Positions 42,901 to 55,700 of a stretch of DNA of 64,000 bases are shown one piece after another. The position numbers and the translations under genes are program-made. Where the stretch lies: NCBI GenBank assembly GCA_029718625.1, contig CM056376.1, forward strand, positions 88,727,675 through 88,791,674, written 5' to 3'. The notes under the pieces are model-generated. The model did not search any database, was not told the DNA's origin, and was given only the letters and a program-made list of their open reading frames with translations. This DNA comes from Synaphobranchus kaupii (taxonomy: Eukaryota; Chordata; Actinopteri; Anguilliformes; Synaphobranchidae). Numbering within the stretch: position 1 is the first letter of the stretch; each line of letters starts with the position of its first letter.

Positions 42901-43655
42901 TCAAAAAGGTGCTTTACGTTCATTTTGACTTAACGGTTCGGTACATTTTCATTCAACTTCAGTTGCCTCTTACTCGAACAACTATGTTTCAGTTCAGTCC
43001 TCATGTTCGAGGAGCCAACTTCCTTCCTATTACTTTGACCTTTCTCTTTTTTTGTTTACAAAAAAAGTCAAATGGCACTTAATACATACGTGACTGACTT
43101 GTCTACTGAATTATCATATTGTAATGTCTAGTTTTGACATGTGATTACAAGTAAAACAAATTTCTTGTATTTTTCCCCTCCCACTCTTTCTCGTTCTTCT
43201 TACTTTTCCCCTTTCCTGTTTTCCCACCATATTCAGTTACTTTTCAGTTCTTGCTTTTATTTTGTTATGTTTCTTTATTTGTTTACTATTTTTATTTTTT
43301 CACAATGTCTGTCTTGTTAAGGGAGCCACTTGATAAACCCCTCTGGGTTTCTTTGGTCTTCCTTGCACAACTTCTCATGACAATATCTATCACAATTACT
43401 TAAATAAAAAATAAAAAAGTATATTTATGTGTATTTCCTACTTTTTCACTATTCATATGTGCTTAATGAAATAAATAAAATAAATAAAATAAGTGAGGGA
43501 ACAGAGTGGCACAGTACCTCTGTTACATTATTTGGGGAGAACCCTGGGCTGTATTCTCCCTGACATTATTTCCTTCTCTTTTTTCCAGGGTGACAGAGGA
43601 GTGCCTGGGAACAGAGGAGAAAGGGTAAAAGGCGCCTCATATCAAAGGGGAAAGT

Positions 43656-43729
<74 letters not shown>

Positions 43730-46700
43730 ATTCAGATGAGGTGGTTAAGTGCTCACCTTATTCTCTCAACAGGGAAGTCCTCTCTCTGTCCCAGGGCCTC
43801 ATGGGTACAAAGGCAACAAAGGGGAAACGGTGAGAAACTCCGGCCAATTTCAGCCACTATGTGTCGGACAGTGACCATTCTATTTGCCCTTTAAAAAGCT
43901 TTGCTATTTCCTAATAAAACAGCAAAGAAGAGGTGTTATCTTAATCACAGGGCAAGTCATGTGTTTTTCTTTTTTTTTTCTTTTCTCCGGGAAGACCGTG
44001 TGTATTTTTAGACTTGTGTCTTTTTAGTCAAAAAGCATTGTTTTTGCAATTGTATTTCTGTCAGTGGGCCTGTTTGTTGCATTGTGTATTCTTGTTGTTG
44101 AGAGCGTCTTTATTTCAATGTGTTTTGACATTACCTTCTTTAGATGCAAAATCATGCCATTGTGTTTTATCACAATGAAATGAGTGTTGCTGTTGCAGCT
44201 GGGAGTGGGTGTTGCAGTCTGTGTTCGGTACTATTTTGTGTTTCTCTGGCTTTTGTGTTTGTGTTTTTTCTGGCTCTGGGTTTTTGTGTTGCGTGTTTCT
44301 TGGAGTGAACTTTTGTGTTTGGGTCGTGTGTCTGCCTCAGGGTGACAAAGGCCCTCCTGGCTTTGATGGGGATAAAGGAGAAAAGGGTGAAGATGGTCCC
44401 ACAGGGGCGAAGGTAAACCTCCATGTTTATCACGCCCTGTCTCTGTTTGGTGTTGGCACATGGAATAACCGCAAAACTTTCGTTATTGCTGTTACTCAAA
44501 TAAGCAGAAGACATTTCTGAAGAGAGTATTCGTTCTTTACGTCTGATGTTACTTCAGATGTGATTCAGCATTTTTGTCCTCTCAAAGGGACTCAAGGGGG
44601 AGCCTGGTACCAAAGGTGCTGTGGGGCCGTTTGGGGCCCGTGGGCCAGTAGGACAGAAGGTAAGAAGGAAAAAAACAGTTGGCTAAAGCCAGGTGTGGTC
44701 CCAGTGGACACGCTCCTTGTGTGACGCTGGGTTTACTGTATGTGATTATAGGGGGACCCTGGAGAGGCTGGTGTCAATGGAGAAATGGTAGGTTTTAGAT
44801 CCTCCGCTGTCATTATTACCTTGAAAATATGACTTCTCGGTCACTATTTCCTATATCTTAACGTGCATCGCAGTTTGGAGATGAGGTAAGGCACACATGT
44901 ATCTTGTAAATGCAAGTCAATGAGGCAAAATGTTCAGGAGTTCTGATTCCAATCCTGAGAGTCCTGATTAGCCTGTCTCACAGGGTCGTTATGGTAACGA
45001 CGGATTGCATGGGGCCAAGGGGTCTAAAGGAGACCGGGGCCTGCAGGGTCAGAAAGGAGACCAGGTGAGTCATGGCTGGTTCTTTAAAACTTACATAAGC
45101 CATATATCAGAGGTAAAGAAAATAGGGGAAATGATCAAGTCTTCCTTGATTTTATTCCTGTTTCTATTGCGTATCAGAGTCCTGTAGAACAGTCTTCTGA
45201 TCAGCCAGATTGTTTTAAACACTGGTCTTCCTCACATTCCTCTCTAGGGTGACCCAGGAGAGCCTGGTATACCAGGAGACACTGGTGGATTGGGAGAAAA
45301 GGTGAGAGTAAAAGAAATGTTGATGTGATCTGGGGAAAGAGTGTACACATAGCCCTGGACAATATAGACTAGTTGGTGCTAATTATAGAAGGTTCTCTGA
45401 TTATGCAGTTGCTGGAAAAGTAACATAGTTGTGGATCGGATGTCAGGGGCTACGGTTACACTCGTCACTTCATGCGACTTCTGAAATCGGAATTCCAACA
45501 TCCGATCACGCCAGGTCAGATTGAGTTGCGTCCATACTTGACAGTTCAGTGCGACCTCCTGTGATCAGATCGCAGTTCGGATTTCATTCCCCCGCGCAAT
45601 ATTTAAATACTAGCTATACATATAAAATGGCGTTCGGTGTTCGTGAGGTTGTGCTTCTTTTAATTTTGTTCAGATTGTGTAGTCGAGGTAGGGCCTGCAC
45701 AAGGCGTGCACTGATCAGGAGGCAGCAGGGGAGGCGTGCTATTAATGTGAGCGTTGCATTTCTGGGTGCAGCAGCTGTTTCGGTGGAGAGGAGGCTATGG
45801 GTTCGCGAACATAGCCAGCACTGGTGGAACCATATTGTGCATGATTTTACGGATTCCGACCGGTCGCTCAATTTCCGCATGCGAAAGCACACATTCAATC
45901 ACATTTGTGAACAGCTACAGCCTCGTCTTTACCGTCAGCGTACCACAGAACAGTTCTGTGCAGCGTAGTACTCATCTCGGAGCCTATATATGGGCGTGTT
46001 TAAAGACGTTTTTCCAGTGAATGCGTTTTGAGAAGTCCGATTGCGTCCAGACTACAAGCAATTCCGATCTCAAAGTGTGCTAGGCCACCTCCCCAAGTGG
46101 TTTGGCAGATCCGATCCCAATGAGGACAAAATCCGATTTGTGCGCATCCAGACCTGTCACTTAATGCAGCCTAGCGATATCGGATGTCAGAAGTCACATA
46201 GAAGTCGCTTTGAAGTGACTAGTGTAACCGTAGCCAAAGTGGGTTTCTGTTAAAATTTGGTTTGTATAAATCAAAAATAAATTTTGACCCGTGTTATACC
46301 TCATGCCTGGCTTGCTCTCTTTGTAGGGGTTCCGTGGCTTTCCAGGACGTATGGGCACTACAGGCACGGATGGTGAAAAGGTAAATGGTATCCAGACCCT
46401 TGGGTCCAATTACACAATACCAGTAGCCATTGTTATCTCGCTCTAATGCAGTGACACAGCATTCTCAAGTGCATCTCTAGATTTTACTCATTGTTGAATT
46501 AAGGTCAACTTCACTCTGAGTGTAATGAGTGTAGCCCTCATTAAAGGGTAATTCCACCAAAACAACATTAAGCTTATTTAACAGATCAAGGCGCAACTGA
46601 TTAAGTCTCTCTTTGTCACTGGCCAAAATAATCTGTGAACCAAAATATTGACAGCTAAAGTTTGGTAAATTTTGGTAGACGTATACCTCAAAATGACGTA

Positions 46701-49700
46701 TACCTCTACCACTTCCTAATTTTTGAAAAACTACAGTCATGCTGAAGGAAGTCATCTACTGCGCCCTGCGTACAGTGCGCTGGCAGAAGTGTGCTTTTTA
46801 ATGTGCACTGTTTAGCACGCGATGTGCAATACACAAAAAATATCCGCCATGCTATCTTCCAACTGTAGCCTACTGTGGAAGTGTCGTAAGCTGGTAGTAA
46901 GACGTCCCAACTCATGTCATGTGTTGTTTTTGTCTTTATTGAAGGAAAACGTCAGCGAAGCTGCGCCTCATTTTTTTTGAAAGAAGCTTCACGCCATATT
47001 TATGTGACCAAAATGTTTATGTTCTTCTTGAAAAGTGTGCTCCCAAATATACTCAGCGAACCCCCGGAAGTAAGTTTATCATATGAGGGTTTTAAGTGTA
47101 CTATATTTAGAGAACATTTCGCCTACTAAACGACTTTTGCATCCTGTCTACTCAACAAGCCTACCTAATAGTATGGAAGGGTGCTGATTGACACAGCCTG
47201 TGTCTGTCAGAGCCCGATCTAGCTGCCTGCTGTGTACTAGCATACTATATAGCTAATGCTCACTGTTTTTTCGTGCACTTAACAGCTTTTAAAAAAGTGT
47301 ACTCTACTGGCATAAGTGACTTTAGACAAGTGCGCTGATTCGGAAATGGCCAGAGAGGCGGTGAACCTGTTGTTTCAACTGTAAACAGTATTAGCTTGCC
47401 AACTAGCTCAAAGAGGTCTTAGCTCCGTTGGCAATTATTCCCAGTACAATCACTTCCAAAGATTTTGTGGACCATGCACTGGATGACAACACCTTCTGAA
47501 AAAATTTTGCTTAAAACGGAGGTGGAAGGCTAAAGTTTTGAGCCCAAATACAGTACCCGGCTGAAGAGATTAGTCGAAGACGTGAGGGAGGAGAAGAGTA
47601 AGGAGTAGCAGAGACTTCTTGCTAGGATAGCTAATATGTTTTCACTATACCAAAAGTAGATAAATGAATGGCTGTTTTCCTAAATAAAACTGTATTTTCC
47701 CCTCATTTTCTCTGGAGAGTGTATGTGGTGGTGGTTACATTTTTCAGTAGAACTGTAACTTTAGGGGCTAGCTTCCCAGCGAGTGATGTTAGCCTCTCTC
47801 GAAGAATGGCTTCCAGGCACGATCACCCTGCATTCGCTTATGGTAGGAGATCGGATATCGGAGGTGGTAAATGCATTGTTTCCACGTCATTACCGACATC
47901 AGTTACAGTATGTGGTTCGAGCAGCACTACTGGGGACTTGGCCTCATGGACGCCCTTCGCAGGACAGTTTTGGCTTTACTAGCAAACATAGCTAAAACAG
48001 CTAACAACTAGCCTACAACAATAACATTTAAACTTTTAATTGTATATGTTTATCATTCTGTATCGGTATGTTGGCCGATACAAAAGCATTTCATGCTGAA
48101 AAACGAAAGTTGAAGTGTTTTAAAAGATAAAATCGTCTAAAAATAATGTTTGTTTACCGTTCACAATGTGGGTCGCGGTGTAAACTGCCTTGTTGGAAGG
48201 GCGTTTTATTATTTTCCCTAGTCGGATATCCTAGTTGGAAATGAATAAACAAATGCAGCATTAGTAGTAACTCATTTTATATTCTGTAGGAGTGGCAATT
48301 TGTGACTGCCGTTGTCTGACACCCGCTCATAAACCGTAAGCCCTTAGCCGTTGTAGTCCACAGTGAAACAGGTACCTTGGACATGTGCAGTAGTTTGGGG
48401 TTATATCTCTGCTCTCACTACAGGTAGAGAGTTGGCTGAGAGCTCATTTTAATCAGGAGGACAGCTAATCTTCTGCGAATCAAACATAATTTTTTGGTGG
48501 AATTCCCCTTTAACATCAATTCATTTTTAGTGTGGTATCAATTAATGTTATTTCACTTGCAAATCTTAATGTCATCTTCTTCAATTTGCTGTGCTTGATC
48601 ACAATCTACTTTCCATTTAAAATTCTCATTCCTCTACCCAGCCAGAATAAATTTGGCTCAATTTAATCCACATTCCTAATAAATCCAGAATAAGTCTTAG
48701 AAATTATGATATGCATTGCAGTGTTTCCTTACCAACTGGCTTCCTTATCAACACAGGGTGACACAGGGGTTCCTGGCATCCCCGGGACCCCTGGTCTCAA
48801 TGGGCTCCCTGGACACAAGGTGAGTTGCCCACAAAGCACTGCATCATCATTATACTCAGGAGTAACATTCATTAGAAGACACTTTGTTGTTATGAACATA
48901 ATAATTTTTGGCATTCCCCAATTTCTCCCCATTTTGGGCGAGGCAGTGGGCAGGCAAAGTCACCAAAATCGGTCAGATACCAATACTGGCGTATTTCTTT
49001 CTTATGAATATAGTGTCCTGTATCATTTTAAATTTAGATAGATTATCGGCTGCAAAGATTTTTTCCTCTGCGATATGCTGCTTTTGGGCCAGTAATACTA
49101 AACTGCACTGAAAAGGCATGTTCTTTTCAGAAGTTCTTAAGAAAAAAGGATTATGATTTGTTTATACACCCAGTTCTCTCTGGACACACAAGCCTCACAT
49201 CAAAGTATGGAAAGGCTAAGACAAGCACCAGGGATCCCTTCTTGATTGTAGAATAGGCTTTTTGGCATTTTTTAAAACTTCTTGGCAGGAGCTGCATATC
49301 AGTTCTTGAGGAGCCCTCCTGGACTAACAGCTTCCACACACATCAATCAAACTTCAAAGGCTTTGTCAAATTGCGTGCTGTTAAAAGAGAACCTTTTGAC
49401 GGGAGTCAGTCCAGCCACAGTTTTTACATTTTTCTTCAAAAGTTGCGATAAATCTCCAGGCTCAATCAAATGCACTGAGCCAGTTTAAGGGCGTATGTAA
49501 TTCAATCAGACCAGGCTTTTTTTGATTCAATGAAAGAAACCATAAAGCTCATAAAGACTGAAAATTCCCAGAAGCAGGAAAAGGTGTGCATGTCCAGTTT
49601 AGGTTCCGAAAATTCCGTGTTAACTTTCTCGGAGGCACACACATACAATGCCTTAATATTATGCATGTGTGATGCATTACAAGTTCAGCTACTAGCAGAC

Positions 49701-52700
49701 ATATAAACTCACTCTGTAATTATAACCGCCTTCATAATGTAATATAATCATCATACTGTAGTGGGGAGTGTAAGGTTCGGAGAACCAAACGCGACCGATA
49801 ATGATTTCTAAAAGCGTATCTACAAAGATACGCCACAAAAGCGAAAGTAGCCGCATCAGGACGAAGATAACACAGGATCAGGAGCAAAACTTCCCTAGCA
49901 CAAGGCAAAACAAAGCAACCTCAAAAACGGAGGCGTATCTCGATAAACAGCAAGAATAAATAACAAAAGAACCTCACGCTCTCAAACGAGGTGTGATAAC
50001 AGGAGGTCAGAGGAAACTGCGTTTCCTTGCTGCGAAACTTGCTGCGTTTCCTATTCATACAAACCAGAAATGCAGCGACCGAATCCTATACCTTACCGAC
50101 TTCGTTATCAACATAGCAAAGACAATATTGAAGTGTGGAAACGCGGAAGTCCTGAAGTATTTATAGCCAACAGGAAACGCAAAACAGGTGTAGGGAATAA
50201 TTGTCGGGCAAGATACGAATACCAGAACGGAGGCGGAAAAAATCAGATAGAGCGTCCTGATGACGCCAAAAGGAAAACCGAACGCAGAAACAGCAGAGGC
50301 TGCTAGAAACCATGACACATACAAACAACACACCAGCAACGGCCAACGCAGCAGGGTGAGAAAAGAACGGCATCCCACAGGGCACAGTGCTGGCACCAAT
50401 GTTGTTTAACATCTATATCCATGACCTCCCCGCAACACAATCAAGGAAGTACAGTTATGCAGACGACCTGGCCATCCTACTCAGTAAGCCATCCTGGGAA
50501 GCAGCAGAAGAGGGCCTCTCTGAAGACATGAACATCTTGGGCTCTATTTTCAAACCAGCACAAACCAGCGCAAGGGGACGGTATAGTCAAACGCAAGCTT
50601 GTTGACAGCATCAACGTCTTAAAACTGGCGCTATGGCGTTTCTCAGCAATACCGCTAGGATCAACAAATTCTCAACATAACATCCTTTCGCTTGCGCTGT
50701 AGTGGGATGGGTGGCGCTGTCTGGGGCGTGTTCTAAAATACTTTCGGCTCAGTGACAATTTGAACCAACGAAAACCCATTGCGTTATGATCCGCTGGAAC
50801 CACCTCTTAGCGGCAACGCAATAGACTCTGGCAATTTGGCAACTTGTTAGTCATGTAGTTCTATGTAGTGTCTATAGGTGATGCCAACATTACACTTCCA
50901 TTTAATGAACAAATAGCCTATAATTATTATTAATTAATTAATTTTAAGTTAAACTACTAGAATAAAACAGGACAGCTTACAAGAAACTTGCGATCATGTA
51001 GGCCAATAGCCTATAATATATAAATTACACATTGACACAGTTGAATCATAAGCCTACCATTTGAATCATAATTATGCCTACATCACCTCATGTAGGCTAA
51101 TTAATACATTCGCCACCTCCTCCCGTGCCTTCTGAACTTCTGGGAGACGAGGTGGTGTGGATTGTGATCCATAAATTACTAGTCCTAGCCTGTACTTCTG
51201 TTGCAAGTATGTCTGATTCCTGTGCGGAAAATCGCTCTTGTCGTTAACGGTCCAGTGCGTTTGGGTTGCTCATTATGAAATTGCATGGAGCGATTGCGTT
51301 CCAACTGGCTTTTTTTTAAAGCATGAGAACAACTATTTGATTGGCTACCATAGAGACACACCTTGGACATTTAAACCCAGCCTTTTAGCAATACCGCCAT
51401 CAGATGCGCCAAGATTGCCGTCATGAAATTACCAAATTTCTCGCCGACACGCCCTCAGAGCGATACCGCCAAGCGATTACTCTTGCGTTCACCATTGCGT
51501 TTGGTTTATTAAAATAGAGCCCCTTGTCTTCATACCTGAAGAACTGGCACCTCAAGCTCAGCATGGGTAAGACAACATCATCAATGTTCCACCTCAACAA
51601 CAGGGAAGTGACTCGTGAGATGAACGTCATGGTGGACAACGCCCAGCTACAGTTACAGTTCGTCCCCACGTACCTCGGTGTAAAGCTCGATAGAATGCCG
51701 ATGTTCAAACAACACCTGGAAGGTGCCAAGGCAAAGACAACCGCCCGTGCCACGCTGATACGGCGTCTAGCCGGTACCACATGGGGAGCCACGACGAAGA
51801 CACTGCGCATTTCCACGAGGCCCTGGTGTTCTCCGCTGCCGAGTACTGCGCTCCGGTCTGGTGCCGTAGTCCCCATGTCAAGAAGCTGGATGTTGCCCTC
51901 AACAGCGCCCTGCGGACTGTCTCCGCACGCCTAAGAGCCACTCCGGTAAACTAACTACCCGTCCTCGCTGGTATCGCCCCTGCCAACATCAGACGAGAAG
52001 CAGCCACGCTGGCCCTCTCTCGAAAGGCACAGACCTCCTCCACAAGATCGTCACAGAGAAGCCACGACGTGCGCGCCTCAAGTCCCGGTACCCCTTTGCC
52101 ACGCACGCCCACAAGCACCAGCTGATGCTTCCAAGACGGTGGGGGGTCCAGTGGAAGTCAGCAGAACCATCTAGGCTGCACCGCTATATCGATGACCCCA
52201 TGGACGTTCCTGACCAGGACCTGCCCCGAAAGCAGTGGACAACCCTCAACTGTTTGAGGACCGGTGTCGGACGCTATGGTGTAGCAATGAACAGTGCGGA
52301 CAGTGCCTTCTGCGAGTGCAGGGACCCGACACAGACCGTAGAGCATATAATCACCAGTTGCCCCAAACATCGGCCACCGAATGGCGAACGTGGTTTGATC
52401 GACCTGGATGATGACACGTTGGCCTGGCTCAATTCAACGGAGCTGCAGGTCTAAAGATATACGCGGAAGAAGAAGAAGATCATCATACAATAAGAATTTA
52501 CAGTCATACTTATTCATTTAAATTTTGTAACAATTTTTTGTAACAATTTTTCTCCCCAACCATACATGTGTGCCTTAGATAGAATGAGACCCAGAGATCC
52601 ATACCTCCTGCTAAATGCTTACTCCCATCCTCATGCTGGTAGTTCTGTACCGTTATGCATTCATTAATCATATGGTGGCCCTCCTGCTGTGAAAGAATCC

Positions 52701-55700
52701 ATATATTGACTCATGCAATTTTTGTGATAGAATTTTTCTTAATTCTTGTCATAAATCAGGAGCCTTCATTTTAGCTGCAGAAATAATAACAGATGTGTTA
52801 TCAGTTGTGGACAAATCATGGACAAACCCAGTTATAAATGAATCTGCCGTATTCTTTTTTATATCCATGTAAATTTTGCTCTTTGCTTTTAGAATAATTA
52901 CCATATATTTCAAAATATAACTCAATGGAACAAGCATGTAACCTTTGTAGGAGTTTGTGCAGAAATCGTGTTGAGAAAATCCCATTACCATTTAATTTCA
53001 TTGAGCCCAGCTGCTACAAGAAAATAATGCAATTACCTCAATCACATAACCCATAATACATTTTGTTTCAAAATATGGCAGCCCACTCAGAAACATTAAA
53101 GCATTTTCGTTTGCACTGGTCTATATTACCTGTGTTTTTCTTTCACCAGCTGTATGAATTTTATTGTTAACTGATCAACAGTGATAACAAAGTAATTGCT
53201 TCACAATTCCTCTGCAAATGCAGTGCAGGTGATGGGACTACTGGGTCGCTGTTAAGACACTATCCTAGCGCTTAGATGTCCAGGATCAAATCTCTTTTTT
53301 TCCAGGATCAAATCTCTTAATTGCAGTGCTGACAGGGCAACACACAATTGGTATTTTGGCATATTTTAAAAAAAATGCATTGCTAACATGAGGTTATTGT
53401 CTCTTCCATTGATTATTAGGGTGACAAAGGGGATGGAGGCTTGAATGGTACAGATGGAGCTCCGGGTCAGAAAGGAGAGAAGGTGGGTAGGGTTTTACCT
53501 GTATCGTAATAAACAGTCAAGATTACCTGATATAAAGCTATAATGTGTGTAGGGTCTTACCTTTATTGTGCCATGAAGAGTGAAGGTCCGGTGTAGGTGT
53601 TGGAAATGTCGGAACTACTGTATATTACCAAGGCTCTGATAGTACAGAGTTATCTCTTGTAGATGGAGCATACACGTGGTTCATATGTCTCATAGAAAAT
53701 AAACAAAGAAAAACAAAACTTAAAAGATCTACTACACCGCACAGCCCTTCTTTCACTTAGAAAACCAGGTTACCCAATCACAAGTCTTCTAACATTAAGT
53801 TACATTTAAAATACATGGTTCATTTGCATTTAACATACATTTTTCTCTATTCTCATGTCTTTAATTCTGGCTGCAGGGAAGAAAGAATTAGAGATGTATG
53901 GAGTTCCTTTTAGGAGAGAAATAAACGGTCATAAGTCTTCATCTGCAGTCTCGTTACTAGTTCTGTTAACCAGTACCACCATAAACTCCATATAATGGTT
54001 AGGAAACTGGGCTTGCAACTCTGAGGTTGTAAGTTAGATTCCCAGATGGGCCAGTACCGTTGTACCTGGGAGCAACCTGAGTAAACGTACAACTGTATAA
54101 CTTGATCGCTTTGGATACGAGTGTTGGCTAAATGCCTAAAATGTAAATGTAATGTGAGTCCCATCATGCTCCAGTGTTCCCTCTCCCTTACAGGGAAATG
54201 TTGGATTTGCTGGCTTTCGTGGATTTAAAGGTACTGCTGGGACGCCGGGTAAAGATGGATCTGCAGGGCCCCCTGGTTTGGATGGTACTAATGGAGACAG
54301 AGGACCCAAGGTACGGTAGTGGTCTGCTTCCTGTCACAGAGGTCGAGGTTAAATTCCTTCTGCCACTGAGAGACTGGCCATGTCTGAATCAGCACACTTG
54401 TTTACTATTGAGTATGCCAGTTGAGTACACTTTTTTCAAAAGCTGTTACGCGACAATTCTGAAAATTGAGTGTTCTTCATATCCCAGGATGTTAATATAC
54501 TTATCTCCGGGTTTTCGCTGATAATTTTTTGCATACTGCATGTCACTAAACAGTATGCAGTAACAGGATACAGTATGCTAGTACACAAGATGCAGTTCAG
54601 ACTGATTCGGACGCAGCCACTGTCTCTCATGCACCTTTCAGCTGACCCCTGTAGGCTAATGTCCCACGAAGGAGTGGTCTGGAACGCAAGACCCTGTTGG
54701 CCTGCAGTCCAATGCTCTTTCTCCTGTACCAATTTCACAAGGTCTAAGCACGTCAGGCCTTTAAACAGAAGTGGATCACCTGCTGGACTACAGGCCTCCA
54801 GATTTCTGACTGGACACCTTTGATCGATAGATTCTTATAACAAAAATGTAGAACATATCATATTGTATCCATGTCACCGCTGTTGACGCGGTGGACAGCG
54901 AGGTTATTGTACACTGAAATACACATAAATTGCAGGCGATCCTGTGAGCTTAATTGCAGCCGGGGTTCACTGCATGCTGGGTAATTGGTAGGATTTCCAT
55001 CGTAACCATCCCTAAGTATAGCAGCTGAGCTGGGGGAGGAAGGCTTAATTAACACTGAGAGCAGGAGCTATTTCTAAACTGATAGCAATCTGAACTTTCT
55101 GAATACATCTCATGCAAATTTATCCTTTTAACCACAAGTAATATTCACTTGATGCTGATTGGATTGGAGTCTTTTAAACTTTTAATGAGAATTATCTTTA
55201 TATAAAAACCCTCACAGTATCATTTATTTATAGTACTGGGGGTTGGACATCAAGGGACAGTTAGTGGAATGGGGCCAGTGAATTTGCAATCTTCTGTTTG
55301 TTTGTTTGCAAAAATATTGTTCATAATCATAATCATATAATCTATTCTTGGTTTGTTTAAATATCTATAAACCCTTATGGGAATGCAATATATTTGAAAA
55401 TATACATTTATTCAATATATTGCATTATTTAACATATATTGACAAATTTAGAAATGATTACTGCTTTATAATATTGCAATATGTTACTATGTTGCTTACT
55501 ACGTTATCATTATATTTTACACATAGTTATAAAATATATCAGTGTATTCAATTTCCATAAGAGAAGACATATGCATGTACGTATGTGTTCTATATTGTTT
55601 GTGGAACCTGAGGTTTCTGTTTTATTCAGGGAGAAAGAGGGAGGAGAGGCCGAAGTAAGCCGTGCCACAGAGGGGCCCCTGGAACCCCGGGACAAAGTGG

